This document shows positions 11,461-23,430 of a DNA stretch of 64,000 nt, piece by piece. How positions within the stretch are numbered: position 1 is the stretch's first letter; each line of letters starts with the position of its first letter. The notes below the pieces were generated by a model, which did not search any database, had not been told where the DNA came from, and worked only from the letters and a program-made list of their open reading frames with translations. Both the position numbers and the translations under genes were made by a program. This stretch comes from Gambelia wislizenii (lineage: Eukaryota; Chordata; Lepidosauria; Squamata; Crotaphytidae), in the NCBI GenBank assembly GCA_030847615.1, contig JAUMIR010000003.1:71682001-71746000 (forward strand). Reading direction: 5' to 3'.

Positions 11461-12149
11461 GTATATATTTGTTAATACTTTAATTTTTAGACTTTGATCA
11501 CAGGAGGGGTGTTCCCAACATTTTTGCAGGCAGTGAGAAAATCAAATGAAAAGCTCAGCAGGGAAAGTTTGGTGACAGACTCATATAAATGCGCACACAA
11601 AACCAAGATTAAGTAAGCCTATGGAGGAAGCTCACATTTTAAAAAGAGTACATTTGAAAAGATGGAAGAAGACAAAGAAATGGAGTGAGTGGGAAGAAAT
11701 CCACAGAAAGAGAGAACCAATGCAACCCTGCTCCTAGGAGCAGAGCATGTGAGGCCTTCCACAGCAACCAGCTACTTGTACTAAGTTTTACAGAGTCGAC
11801 CACTTTGAAGCAAAAATGTTTAAACTAAGATGCTACGTGTAGAGATAACAACTGCCTGCAGAAGAGGGATTGCTATACGAGAAAAGAGTTGAGCATTCCA
11901 TCCTCCAAAGTGCCACTTTCCCGATCTTCAGGCCAATCATGTGGGACTGCTAGTTAACAATACAAAGAGAGGGCCCATCCACTGGTCTCCTGCATAATAC
12001 TTGGTATGGGCTTCAGTAAATATGTACATTAGTCTAATCTTGGATGTAGTGAAATGGGGTAACCATATTAAGCTGAAATTCTGCACACATGTACATACGA
12101 GTAGTCCCACTGAACTCTGCAACATTTACCGGTACTTCTGAATAGACAT

Positions 12150-12200
12150 GCACAGGACTCGTGGTCTCTTCCAACTCTACAATTCTATGATTTTATGACT
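12150..12200 (+). repeat. CR1 3' tail fragment
   Basis: A short remnant 'tggtctcttccaactctaca' followed by 'attctatgattttatga', the CR1 3' terminal repeat. Confidence 0.65.
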
Positions 12201-12379
12201 GTGGTGTTAATTCCTCAGTGGCTGGGTGCCTTCTTGGATGACCAATCATTATTAAGGCTCCTCACCCATTACCTCACCAGGGCCTGGATGTGTCTTGGGT
12301 TTTTTTTTACATCATGAAACAGAATCCTTTATCAATAAACCCACCATCAGGCAGACTTATCTACTGGTGAAATGCTCAT

Positions 12380-12525
12380 GACAGTGGTTCCCAACATTTG
12401 GCCTTGCAGAGCTTTTGGCTTTGAATGCCCAAGAAGCCTCAGCCATTAATGGCCAATTGTCAAGGAGCCTGGGAGTTGGAGTCCAAAACATCATTACATC
12501 TCAAAACATCTCATTCAAAGTCTGA
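12380..12525. mobile_element. hAT MITE
   Basis: Starts CAGTGGTTCCCAACATTTGG. The interior 'gcctcagccattaatggcca' and 'gagttggagtccaaaacatc' match the short hAT MITE layout. The right terminus is decayed ('ctgagaaccc'). Confidence 0.6.
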
Positions 12526-15500
12526 GAACCCTTCCTATGTTCTTCCTCAAATACAACACAAAAAGGATCATATATCAGAAGTTCACCCCACCCACAGCAA
12601 ATACATGCCGTTAATTCATTTGTAGAACTGGAGAACAAAGAAAGGGTTTAGGCTGTTAATGGCAATCCATAAGATAATGTAATACAGAGTAACTGTTCAA
12701 CGTATTTCTGCACTTCATCTACTACAAACCACAAACATACAACTGAAAATGCAGATTTGGGTTACTGGAGTGCCACCACAGGAAGATAAGCAGCAGTTTT
12801 AAGTGTTTGTTATAGAAAAGGCCTTTTGTCAGCATCAGCTCCAACCTGAAACTGGAAAACAATGGCTTATGCATCCTGAATACATGTAGCACGCACATGC
12901 TCTGGAATATACTGAAAGAATGCACTTAACAGTGTTAAAATGATATGACTCACAAGGTTAACAGTCTTTTAGCTCCTGATTTGTATGTATTTATGAGTGC
13001 TGCTGAACGACCTTCAAGAATGCCTGTAAGATGCTGGCAATGCGCATGAGACAAACTCAAGCGCTCCCCCCCACCAACATACTGCTTTCCTACACTTACA
13101 GCTCTAATGAAGGAGCACATCAGTGAACAGAAAATTGCAGAATGAAGTAGGCTACTACATCAATTCAACAGTAATCCAAAACAGTAAACCTAATAGTTGC
13201 ACTTGAGAAAGAGGGACTGCACAGTAGACCCCACTGAACTCACTAAGACTTGCATTTGAGTAGAAATGTAGCAGAAATAACTCATTGTAGTGGAAATAAT
13301 GGCATGGTTAAGGAACTATCAGCCTGAGCCCATGTACACCCACAGTGAGCTTCACTGAATGGAACTTACTTTCTGATGTGCATACTTGAGTATCACAGGC
13401 TATGATTCTTCAAGAGAATACAGTACAGCTGGAGGAAGAGCATTCCTATTGCCTGCTCTTTCAAACAAACATGTCAAGAGCAAACCCAACTGCAACAGAA
13501 AGAGAGCTCTGTGACTCTCAGAATCTTGCACATGCTACAACAGAAGCCAGCTCAACAAAAGGTATCACCAAATGATTTTTCCTTCTCTCAGCAGGCTCTG
13601 TAATGTGTGCCAGGCATGAAAAGCATAGGCTGTTCCATTACCCTAGATACATTATTCAGAGGGGAGAAATGAAGTGATACAGTCACCACTGTAGTGGAAA
13701 TAATTCAAGAATGAATCCCTTTTCTATCCCAACAAAGAAATTCACCCCACCTGTGGTTTTACATAAACAGCCCTTGTTTATGAAGCCAGATTTCATTACA
13801 AGCAAGAGAAATGTTATCTTTCTGTGGACATGCTGAAATAAACTGCAGTACAATAGGCCTATGTGATAGGAGGACATTATTACAAAGTCAGATGGCAGCT
13901 CTTGTTTAGAATTTTCAAAAACATTTCTAGCACAGAGTGAATGAGTGGCCAGAACATTGCATATTAATAGAGGTAGGTTATCAGCAGCAGATTTACTAAA
14001 CCTACTCATCACCACAGATCTTTCATGGCTGAATCTCAAGAACTTCTTCACTCATCAGACAGGCAACTAGACAAAGGAGCAATCCAAAAGTGAACGCCAG
14101 GGCATGCACTTCTGATACAAATTTCTGCACTATAACAGTGTAACACTGTAATCCCATGCACATGTACCACTGGACTCAAAGAGATCAAGTTTAAAAGATG
14201 ATGGCTGCTACGTAGCATCAGATGCAAGAGTAAAAGAAATCCCAAATCAACAGCAATGTTACTGGGTTCCTTAGATTATAAAGGTCATTATACACACAGC
14301 CCTAAAGAGCGTCCCAGCATTCTCTGGGATTCCTTAGCCAGAGCAAGTAATGTAGTGGCCGCTGCTTCCACAGCAAACACATACCAAAGCCTTTCCTCTG
14401 TGTTTTTGCTATCTCAACCTTTCATTGTTCTAACAAAAGATCAACATATTGTGAGACCAACACATACGTTTAAATTTAATGGAGGGAGATATGCAACAGA
14501 TCTACCCATAAATCTGCATACTGGTCTTTATGCAAGATTAATGATTTGCTAGCTAAGAGTCAAAGTTCAGTTTTTTTCCTTTTAGCATAACAGTCACAAG
14601 AACATAAATATTTCTACAAATTTTACTTTGAGAGATATTCTCCTACATTATCATGTTTGACTAAATATCAATAAAGAAAATATGGATGCTTTGTTTGCAA
14701 GTATTTACTGACATTTGACTTTATAGACAGGAAACCTAAATAGACGTGGCTTTGCTGGAGAAGTTCCTTGGATTGACATTCTTGACTCAGTCTGCATAAC
14801 CGCAAATTGCAGAACAGGCTTAGCACAATTCATACTGAAATCCACACAGATTGGGGTGGGTTGGGGATGGAAGCAACAACAGTAGAACCAATAAATATTA
14901 TTAATAACAGTGTATAGCCCCACTCCACTAAAAAAGTCTTAAAGAAATGGGACCCCCCCCCCCAAAAAAAGGAGAGAAAGAAATAGGCATAGCAGTTGTG
15001 CTAAGAGAAAATTATCCTCTGTTCTGCTTCCCAAGACTGCCTACCCACTGGAAGGATTATAAAGGATATTAACAATATACATGCACAGCACATGGCATTA
15101 ACAAATGTGAACACAAAATTCTGTGGTGCTAAGGGAGCTAAACTTTGGAACAAAAGGCTCTAAAGGGTAGTAATGATCAATGATTTACTTCCACTAGGTG
15201 GGACCCAGACTGAACAATAGCTCTTTGAATTAGACTCCAAGATATTAAAATGGGGAAAGAAAGGAATTAGAAGTATTCCAGATAACATCAAGAAAGAAAA
15301 CCAGCTCTCAGAATCAGAACTGACTTAACCTGCAGGAAAGACCAAAGGGATATGAGAGAAATAACAGGAAAAGGGAATACTTTTCTTTTAAAGTGTTAGC
15401 ATATAAAGTCGAAGTATACACGGGGAGGGGAGAGGATAATATGATAAGCTTATTTACTCCTAACTGCCCTTGCTTCTTTAAAGTGAAGATTTAGTAATTT

Positions 15501-15785
15501 TCCTTTCACAACCACACCAATCTGGGTAAAAGGGGAAAAAATAATGAGCAATGATAGAAAGAGGAGAGCATTTTGATGGTTGAAATGTGGAAGGACTGGA
15601 TGCATATACACATGACTGGAAAGGGATATGTGACTAGGTCAGGAATAAAGGATGCTTTGTAACCAGGTAGACGTATGCCTTCCTAAAAGAAGAGCCAAGT
15701 TGCATACAATAGGCATGCCAGTAGAGTCAGCAGAAAAGAAAAAGTGAACAACAGGACAGTGCAAGATGAAGTTACAAGTCTTAAT
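12526..15785. other. No gene recognised
   Basis: About 3.2 kb of intron with only short chance frames. A (C)8-A7 stretch lies near 14953-14968. I see no assignable repeat; old repeats may be present but too decayed to recognise by eye. Confidence 0.45.
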
Positions 15786-15793
15786 ACTATGGG

Positions 15794-16229
15794 CAGGGCC
15801 GGTTTAACCTGTCTGCCAAATCAGCATTGGCAGGGGGCCCCGAGGTCAAGAGGGGGCCCCGAGGTCAAGAGAGGGCCCCGTGTTGGCCTCCTTAATCTGA
15901 CGAAGGAACAGCCAGGAGACAGCTGGGAGGAGCCCCCTCTTACCCTCCTCCTCCAAAAACCCGCAGCTTTTTTAAAAAAACAAACAAAACAGCCTCTCCA
16001 AAACTAAAGAGAAAGAGAAAGAAACAGCAGCCCTCCGTGGCAGAAGCTGGAGGGAGAGGCACATCGGAGAGGGTGAGTGTGTGTGTGAGAGAGAGAGACA
16101 GGGAATTTGAGGGTTGTCTCCCTCAGAAAGGGCTTCTTTCTTTCTTTCTTGCCCATGTGCCTTCAAGTCATATGGGGGCCCCAAAGTAAAGCATTGCAGG
16201 GGGCCCCAAAATTCCTTAAACCGGCCCTG
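15794..16229. mobile_element. hAT MITE with perfect 8-bp TSD
   Basis: Terminal inverted repeats CAGGGCCGGTTTAA / TTAAACCGGCCCTG are exact. The 8-bp flank actatggg is identical on both sides (15786-15793 and 16230-16237). The 436-bp interior is non-coding, with a tandem 'gggggccccgaggtcaagag' duplication at 15835-15873 and (GA)n/(TTTC)n tracts. It is probably young, given the intact ends. It lies in HS6ST1 intron 1. Confidence 0.93.
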
Positions 16230-16469
16230 ACTATGGGCATAACAAGGATACAAAATAAACAATACAGTGCACTCCTTACATTATACACACATTATCTGAG
16301 TAGGTAAAAAGATTACAGGAGAGGAAAATTACTGCTAGTAACATATGCCACAGAGTCCTAAGTCTACAAAGATAACAATCAGCAGGGCACAACAGTAAGA
16401 CAGAAAGTGTCAAGTCTGAAAAGGGACATGGTACAGGAAGCCCAATAAGCTGCAATTGAAAGGTGCAAA

Positions 16470-16675
16470 AGAGGTTGCAGTGTGCCTTAGCTGTTCGGAA
16501 GTGGAATACACTGTCTCGGAATGTGGTGGAGTCTCCTCCTTTGGAGTTTTTTAAACAGAGGCTAGATGGCTGTCTGTCAGGAATGATTTGATTGTGTATT
16601 CCTGCATGGCAGGGGGTTGGACTGGATGGCCCTTGTGGTCTCTTCCAACTCTATGATTTTATGATTTTGTGTGTG
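16470..16675 (+). mobile_element. CR1 LINE 3' end
   Basis: Contains 'gtggtggagtctcctccttt', 'ggatggcccttgtggtctct' and the terminal 'tatgattttatgatttt'. Same subfamily as 56130-56340. Confidence 0.88.
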
Positions 16676-16962
16676 GACTCTGGAGAAGAAAGAGAGGGGT
16701 CAGGTTTTTGAGATGAAAGTTACCAAGTCAAGAGAAAAAGACAGTGATTGACAAGATACAAGGTCCAGAAATAGTGTACGGGTGATGTGGAAATCCTAGA
16801 AATAGACGAGGTAGAGCTGTCAAGAGTGTGCAGACTATGATGGAAGAGAAACAGTGCTTCACTTGCAAAGCAAGGAGGGAAAACACTCAGACTTAATCTG
16901 CAAGGAAACTACCCACCTCCAAGCCACTACTTTGCCACCTGTTCCTAGATGTGTGAAGACTT

Positions 16963-17321
16963 AGGAGATTTTCACACGTGCAATATATTCCAAGGAGAGA
17001 TCAGGGCAGAAACGGGGCTGTTCCTGAAGCAGCGCCGCGTTTCGCATGCCCCCTGCCTTCTCTCGATCTCGTGTCGTCTTCGTTCTGTGCAGCTTCCAGT
17101 TCCCTCCTGGTATCTTCCGTCATTTTTTAATAACAAGAAACCTTCCTTATTAAAAAATGACAGAAGATACCGGGAGGGAACTGGAAGCTGCACAGAACGA
17201 AGATGACGCGAGATTGAGAGAAGGCAGGGGGCGTGTGAAACGAGGCGCTGCTTCAGAAACGAGGCGCCCCATTTCTGCCCCGATCTCTCCTTGGAATATA
17301 TTGCACGTGTGAAAATCTCCT
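16963..17321. mobile_element. Fold-back (palindromic) MITE in HS6ST1 intron
   Basis: Ends AGGAGATTTTCACACGTG / CACGTGTGAAAATCTCCT. The two arms, each about 170 bp, are close reverse complements; for example 'ctgtgcagcttccagttccc' at 17086 pairs with 'gggaactggaagctgcacag' at 17177. The spacer is about 13 bp near 17136-17150. Target duplication is unclear. Terminal motif resembles those at 21788-22370 and 58113-58445. Confidence 0.9.
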
Positions 17322-18084
17322 TACTGTAATAAGGATGCAGAAGTGGCACTCTGGACATACTAAAAAATCCTCTCTCGAACAGCAAATGTGGCCAGAGAAG
17401 TATGGCAGCAGTATAAGGTTGTACTCTAAAGGGAGATGGCTATTGTGAAGTAAATTGGGAAGCAAGAAAGATCCTGTAGGTACAGCCTGAAAGCAGAAAA
17501 GCTGCAGTGGAAATTACTGCCCAAATTCTTTCTGAAAGCAGAAAAAAGTGGCTCCTGTCACACAGTGAACATCTACACAATAGGCAGAAACTCCACAGGT
17601 GCAGTGTTTCCCTTCTTCCCTCCAGGGCACCAGTATGCAATGATACATGAATCCTCAAGTTTCTGTGTACTAGGCAGGTATTGAAGGTGCCCATGGGAGG
17701 GGCAGCTCCACCACTGAGCTGGGGCCTTGAGGAATCAGGCCAAATGAATACAAGTAACAAAAGCACCTGATTTGCAACTATCTTTTCTGTCTGATCCTCA
17801 AAGCCGCAGTGAGCAAACTGGGGTGAGTAGCAGTGCAGTAAATGCCAGTTAAGGAACAAGGCCTCTAGTGAAGAAGCTGCAGGACAAGCCCAGCCACAGG
17901 TAAACCTCACCATCACCACCTTTACCTTCCAACAGTCCTTCAACCCATCAAACAGCTTAAGCAAGCTGTGGGAAAGGCCAAGCTTCAAGACCTGAGGCAG
18001 TGAATGGTCAAGGAGAGTCAACCAGGAGGTTGGCTGTGAGGCAGTAGGTGTGCAAACAGGTACTGATGATGTTAAGTAGCATGA

Positions 18085-18258
18085 AAGCATGGAATGCGCT
18101 GCCTGGGAGTGTGGTGGAGCCTCCTTCTTTGGAGGGTTTTTTTTTTTTAACAGAGGGTGGATGGCCATCCGTCGTGAGGGCTTTGATTGGGCATTCCTGA
18201 ATGGCAGGGGGTTGGACTAGATGGCCCTTGTAGTCTCTTCCAACTCTAGGATTCTATA
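18085..18258 (+). mobile_element. CR1 LINE 3' end
   Basis: Contains 'gtgtggtggagcctccttct', 'ggttggactagatggccctt' and the tail 'tctaggattctataaaa'. It lies about 250 bp downstream of the HS6ST1 exon-1 donor. Confidence 0.88.
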
Positions 18259-18497
18259 AAAGTATCCGAAAAGGCCCTCTCCATACATACACCCAGCTAG
18301 GGACTTCACTCAGTGACCTTGGGCCACTCACTATTGCTCAGCCTAGCCTACCTCGTGGGGTTGTTCGCAAGATAATGTGGGCGGAGGAGAAAGAATAAAC
18401 AGGCCTGCTGCTTTGTGGGGCTGGGGGTAGAAAAAGAAAGGGAGGGAGGAAGGCCGAGGGCGGGAGCGAGTGAGGCACTGGCTTCCCTCTCCCTCCT

Positions 18498-18506
18498 CCT
18501 CACCTG
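18498..18506 (-). other. Splice donor of HS6ST1 exon 1
   Basis: On the minus strand the sequence is CAG|GTGAGG, with the last exonic base at 18504 and GT at 18503-18502. This fits the vertebrate donor consensus and the known split of HS6ST1 shortly before the KFYYITLLRDP segment. Confidence 0.9.
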
Positions 18507-19030
18507 GGCGGTTTGGCGGCGGCGGCAGCGGCGCTCTCCCGCTTGTCCAGGACGCCCGGCACGCAGTTGGTGAGCTCGGTCCAGTCGGCGTGGAGCCCGC
18601 AGCTCCATCCGGTGGAGAAGCGCGAGAAGAGCCAGGTCTCCCTCCGGTTGGGCCGGTAGCAGGTGCACTTCTTCTGGCCGGGCCGGCAGTCGCAGGGCAC
18701 CTCGAGGCGCACGTTCTGCACCAGGTGGCGGCCGAAGGTGGTGCCGCCGGTCTTCTGGATGTGCAGGAAGACGATCACGTCGTCGCCCTTCATGTCGAAG
18801 GCCAGCTGGCGCTCCAGCTCCCGCACCGGGAAGTAGTACTTCTTGACGTAGTGGGGGTCCGGGGTGGGGAAGAGGTCCAGCTCCTCCGGGTAGGAGCGCC
18901 CGCTCGGCGAGCCCAGGCTCAGCCCCGGCCCCACATACTGGTAGAGGATGAGCATGAAGCACACCGAGCCCGCCACCACCAGCAGGAACTTGCTATTCCT
19001 CTCAACCATGGTCCTGCCAGCGCGCTTCAT
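18504..19030 (-). CDS. HS6ST1: Heparan-sulfate 6-O-sulfotransferase 1, exon 1 (partial CDS)
   Basis: Encodes the first 175 codons plus two bases of HS6ST1, the Golgi type II membrane enzyme that transfers sulfate from PAPS to the 6-OH of glucosamine in heparan sulfate. Visible features are a short cytosolic head and a signal anchor at about residues 15-37 (FLLVVAGSVCFMLILYQYVG). The luminal part follows with LDLFPTPDPHY and the 5'-phosphosulfate-binding motif HIQKTGGTTF (90-99). Next come a Cys-rich CDCRPGQKKCTC (113-124) and WSCGLHADWTEL (142-153). The ATG at 19030 matches the longer vertebrate N-terminus; a second in-frame Met at residue 8 (19009) precedes VER. The exon ends KPP plus AG, phase 2, at a GTGAGG donor. 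A six-alanine run (167-172) just before the junction appears longer than in mammals (from memory). Exon 2 is outside the window. Confidence 0.95.
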
Positions 19031-19860
19031 ATGTCACCATCGCCCAGCGAGGGGGAGGCGGCGGCGGCGGCGGCGGCTGACGGGCTCCTTTCCCCCCTCG
19101 CTGCCGCCGCTGCTGAGGCTTCTCCTCCTCCGCCGCCGCCTCCAAACCAGCCAGTCGCCAAAAGCACCGCGGCGCCCCCTTTGCCAAAGCGGGGAGGTCC
19201 CCCTGCTCCCGTCTCTCTTCCCCCTCCCTCCCTCTCTCTCCCGGTCTCTCTTCAGTCAGCTCCTCCAAAGGGGGGAGGCGAGAGAATCAGCAACTGAGGC
19301 GAGAGAGGGAGGGAGAGAGAGAGAGATGGGGGGCGGCCGAGAGCGCGGTTCCCAATGATTCTCCCCACCCACCCCCACCGCTTTGCTTTCCCCGGGTTCC
19401 GCCTCCCCTCCAACCCACCCCGTCCCGCCTCCGCCGAGGGGACTTTGTCTCCTCCTTTGCCCTGGCTCCAGCCCCCCCTCAGGCGCGCGCCAAGGCAGCC
19501 CCCTACCCAGGCAGCCACATCCACACAGAGACAGCGCGCAGCAGCCCAAGGCGCCCTCTCGGGCTTCTGGCGCGGGGCCGCCCGCTAGTTCAAGTCCTTC
19601 CTGCCTGGCTTCCTATGGCCAAGCCCCACCATGAGCCGAGCCCAGCATGCACAGCGCCGCCGCCGCCGCCTCCTCCTCCTCGCCCTCTCCGCTCGCGGCT
19701 CACTGGAGAAAGAAGACGACGGCGGCGGCAGCAGCAGCAGCACCAACCTCCACACAGGCACAAGCGCTTTGGAGGCGCCCGAGTTGCAAGCGCCCGCCCG
19801 CAGAAAAATTCCCCCCTTTTCTGCTCGTGGAATTCTTAATTTCTAGACTCTTCCCCCCCC
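19031..19860 (-). promoter_or_regulatory. CpG-island promoter / 5' UTR region of HS6ST1
   Basis: Dense in CpG and GC (GCC/CGG triplet runs near 19060-19140 and 19655-19740), with polypurine/polypyrimidine blocks (gggagagagagagaga near 19310-19325) and GC-box-like runs. No TATA box stands out. The island also covers the exon (from about 18470). The start site cannot be fixed by eye. Several antisense open frames here are products of GC-rich composition. Confidence 0.75.
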
Positions 19861-20064
19861 CCCATTTCTTCCTCTTTCACTTCAGGCTCCCAAGCGGGTG
19901 GCTGGATGGGGGGACACAGGATAAATCGGCTTTCTTCTCAGGGTTAGTGGCACCCGCTGTGCTCACGACTGACTTCCCACCCAACCACCCACCCGCCTCC
20001 CAGATAAAAAAAAACTTTTATTACCTCCCTAAATCATAAAGATGCCCGCCCCCACGCAGCCATC

Positions 20065-20235
20065 TATTTATTTATAGCTCTCCGAGCGCCTTATAAATTG
20101 TTAAGCAATAGCCCTTTACACGTCTACACCGTTTTTTATCGCGCGCTAGTCGCTCTCTAAGCCCGGGTTTCGCAACCAGGGTTCCCAGGGGGACTCTAAG
20201 GTTCCTCATGAGGGTAAAAAGGTTGAGAAAGGCTG
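20065..20235 (-). repeat. SINE fragment plus hAT MITE fragment
   Basis: 20065-20160 matches the 3' part of the SINE at 7783-8060 ('cttataaattgttaagcaat'). 20168-20235 is a reversed fragment of the 4927-5119 MITE type, ending 'aaaaaggttgagaaaggctg'. Confidence 0.6.
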
Positions 20236-20778
20236 CTTTACGCGGTTTACATTGTGTGTGAGCTAAAACCTACACCTCCTGTTTAAAGATCTTGCTGTTT
20301 AAAGACCTTGTTGGGGTGCCCCCCTTCCCCGCCCCCTTGCTAGGAATGATAGAAATTGGCATGGTTGGCAGAAATTCAACAGGTGCTGCTTTTCTCTAGC
20401 ACAAGGACACAGTCATGGGTAGCCTTTTAACTGATAGTTGCTCTGTGTGGTGGAATGATGAAACATGCAGGCCCTGCCAAGGTTGCTTGGAAGAAGTGGC
20501 AAACTTAATACAATCTGGTTTGGGAACAAATGTTTGAGAGCAGATGTGGTCACAGCCATCTTAGTCTTTTCTGTTTTTATCATCATCATCATCATTAGCA
20601 AAATCGATCAAGTAGCAACTAGATGGTGCATTTTTTCTTACAGACTTTTAAAAAGCGTTCTTTGCTTCTGGAATATTTAGATACATTATTAAACACCAGA
20701 ACAAATATGTGTTAAAAGTGTAGCAATTGTCGCTGTTTTAACCAGAAACAGCCTGGGAAACTGACATTTTTTGGGGAA

Positions 20779-20978
20779 GCCAGTGAGGTGTTGTGGTTTG
20801 AGCATTGCAATACAACTTTGGAGACGAAGGTTCAAATCTTGGACAAGTCACATTCTCTCAGCCTCAGAGGAGAGTCAAAGGCAAACTCCCTCTGAACACA
20901 TCTTGCCAACAAAACCCTGTGATAGGCCCTCCTTAGGGTCACCATAAGTCGGAAACAACTTGAAGGCACACAACAAGC
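20779..20978 (+). repeat. Sauria-type SINE
   Basis: Head 'gtgttgtggtttgagcattg', body 'tctctcagcctcagaggaga', tail 'gtcggaaacaacttgaaggc' then (ACA)n. A short internal deletion follows the B-box region. Confidence 0.85.
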
Positions 20979-21787
20979 TATACTTTCTATGAATGTTATG
21001 ATTCAATCTGACCTCTCCCAATTATATTAAGAAGGCTGGTATTTTCCAAACCTGATCCTAAAGGACTGCCTCTGCTTTTACCTTCCTCAGGGCTCAGCAC
21101 CACCAAGGTATGCCTCAGAGCAGGCAGATGGCATGGATAATCTTGTGCCTTAGGAGGAATCCCCATTCAATTTACTAAGGCTTACTTCTGAGCAAACCTG
21201 TACAAGGTGTGCATGTTAGAACCATAAAGTGACAACTGCTGAATGAGATCTGAAATGTCTTGCTGATTTACTCACCCACCACCCACCCCCGCAAACTGGA
21301 GGGGAATTAGTACTCAAAGGAAAGATGTTGAATAACTTTTAAATTAGCCAGCTAAAGAGGAACCTTGCCACTGATTTAATAATGTCTTCCATTAAAGAAT
21401 GTGGAAGCTCCAAGGGAATTTCATTGGGAGGAAGAACAGGGGTGGGGTGTTCTCTCTTCCCAAATGTGTTTTGCCTCCTTCACACCAGTCACAGTAATCC
21501 CTGTATTGTGATGTCACAATCAGTTGCTATTGTGATGTCACAAAGACAGGATTATGAGGATGGGAAGTGGTGAAGAATACATAACGGCAGCAACAGTGTG
21601 AGTACTGCCTCATTCTTGGAATTTTTGGGGTGACCAAGACAACAGTCTTTAATGTATGGGTCACACATGCTTCTTTAGCATTTTTACCTGTCTAGTTTTT
21701 CTCAGAAGGGAAAAAAATCTGTGAGGGCTGGGAGAAAAGCAAAGCTATACAATGGCTTTTTAAGTGTTTGGAGCAGGAGCCTCAGAT
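20979..21787. other. No gene recognised
   Basis: Unassigned sequence upstream of HS6ST1. A small direct repeat 'attgtgatgtcaca' occurs at 21506 and 21530. Confidence 0.4.
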
Positions 21788-22370
21788 CTAGGAGATTTTC
21801 AGATGGGGCCTTTTGCCCCGTTCCTGCCTTGCTACCCCCACTCCCGTCCCTGCCATGGGATAAACAAAAATCTTTCAGACACTTACCTTGATCCTGCTGC
21901 AGGAACGTCCTCCCTATCCCCTCGCTGGCTGGGAGTATTTACGACCTGGAAATGAAATCCTGCCCATTCTCATGAGAGAGAATGATCGTGCGGGAAATTT
22001 GAAAATAAAAGTCAAACAAAAAAGTTTAAAAGTAAACCAAGCACAAAAGCACATTAAAATAAAACAAGTAACCTGGGGAGAGGGGTGGGGGGAAGAGTGC
22101 CACTTACATCCTCATCCTGATCTCCACCAGAAGTGTTCTGAATGGACGTCCCCCCCTCCCGATGGCTGGCATTGTGGGACAGGAACGGGGCTCCTGTTCA
22201 CACACCTGTGATTCTGTGACAGACATGGAATGAACGGGTGGTCTATTCATGATGTTTCAGCACCACAGGGGCAGCACGGGATGGATTGACATTGTCTGAG
22301 TGGGAGATCCTTTCTCGATCCTGTTCTGTGCCTGCCATGGAATAAAAAGCCCATCTGAAAAAGTCCCTAG
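21788..22370. mobile_element. Non-autonomous DNA element, CTAGG...TTTTCAGATGG ends
   Basis: The left end CTAGGAGATTTTCAGATGG is the inverse of the right end CCATCTGAAAAAGTCCCTAG. The 583-bp interior is non-coding; only the ends are inverted. The flanks do not match, so the target duplication is lost or differently placed. Confidence 0.6.
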
Positions 22371-22754
22371 ATTCTTAGTCATGTTGATCATGTCCTTCTA
22401 GGCCAGATGTCTAGATTTGTGCATTTCTAGATTGGAGTGGGTAACTCAGGAGGGTTTATGGTCACATTGGGAAACTGGGCCATGCCTGCTTTTTTTTTTT
22501 TTTTTCAATTGCCCAAAATTCCTGAATGCTCTCTATAGTTCAACTTCTGGGTCATTTCCTGTTAGGAAAAAAAAGCTTACCCTGGGCCAAAAGCAACTGG
22601 AGCATCAAAAATATGAAGAAATTGTTCCTTCTGGGGTGTCAGGGGGCAGAGTTTTTTAAAAAATGGACCCCAAGGTCCACAAAGCCAGCCGTGGGAGCTG
22701 CATGCAGCCTTTGGGTGACACTTTCTCCACTCTTGCTCTAGAACCACCTAGGCT

Positions 22755-22893
22755 AGGGGTTGGCAAATTATGGCCCTCCAGATGTAGTTGGGACTACAGC
22801 TTCCATGATCCTATAGTGTATGGTGGGCAACAATGGGAGTTTTAGTCCAACAGCCTCCAAAGTCCCACACATTGCCCACCCCTATCTAAGGGC
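22755..22893. mobile_element. Short hAT-like MITE
   Basis: Ends TAGGGGTTGGCAAATTATGG / CATTGCCCACCCCTA. The interior 'tggccctccagatgtagttg' pairs loosely with 'agtccaacagcctccaaag'. Confidence 0.65.
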
Positions 22894-23430
22894 ACATGAC
22901 TAAAGAAACCCTAAGGGATCCTGCAGCAGCACTGGGGACAGATCCAGCAGAACCAAGATTGTTTGTTTATGGGTGAATGGATTTGACATGTGCTTTTATG
23001 GAGTTGAAAAAGTGACTGCACTTAAAAGGCAATGCAGTAGCACCCAAAATTATTAAACCATATTGTGTAAAACAGATGTGTAGGATTTGGAGCTAAAAAG
23101 ATCTTGTCACTAAAAGTGTTTCTCACTACTTCATACATTGTTAAAGGCCATTGGCTATATACAATAAAGTACAGTATAGGATTATGATAGCTGTCATTAT
23201 TGCTCGCTATGGCAGAACAGGCAAAAAAGTGGAACAGCACAGATCTCCAAATAGGGCTTTCCTGCCTCCAAGAGGTTTTCTTCCATGCTTTGAAGATTAT
23301 CAGAGGTCAAGGAAACTCCAGTGTGTGAGCAATGAAACTGCCATATTTGTTACAGTAGTTGTAAATACAGATCAGTAAACCTGACACTGTACAGTATTAG
23401 CAGCAATGGTAACTCCTGAAAGGAGGGTTT

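Noticed and set aside
17440..18168. 242-codon minus-strand open frame in the HS6ST1 intron
   Set aside because: It runs through the antisense of a CR1 tail and no domain or family pattern is visible; likely chance.
18470..19297. 275-codon plus-strand open frame over HS6ST1 exon 1
   Set aside because: Antisense of a conserved exon in a GC-rich island; Pro/Ala/Gly-rich with no domain. HS6ST1 in the other frame explains it.
19031..19860. Additional protein-coding gene in the CpG island
   Set aside because: All frames here are low-complexity Pro/Arg/Ala products of GC-rich repeats; better explained as promoter and 5' UTR.
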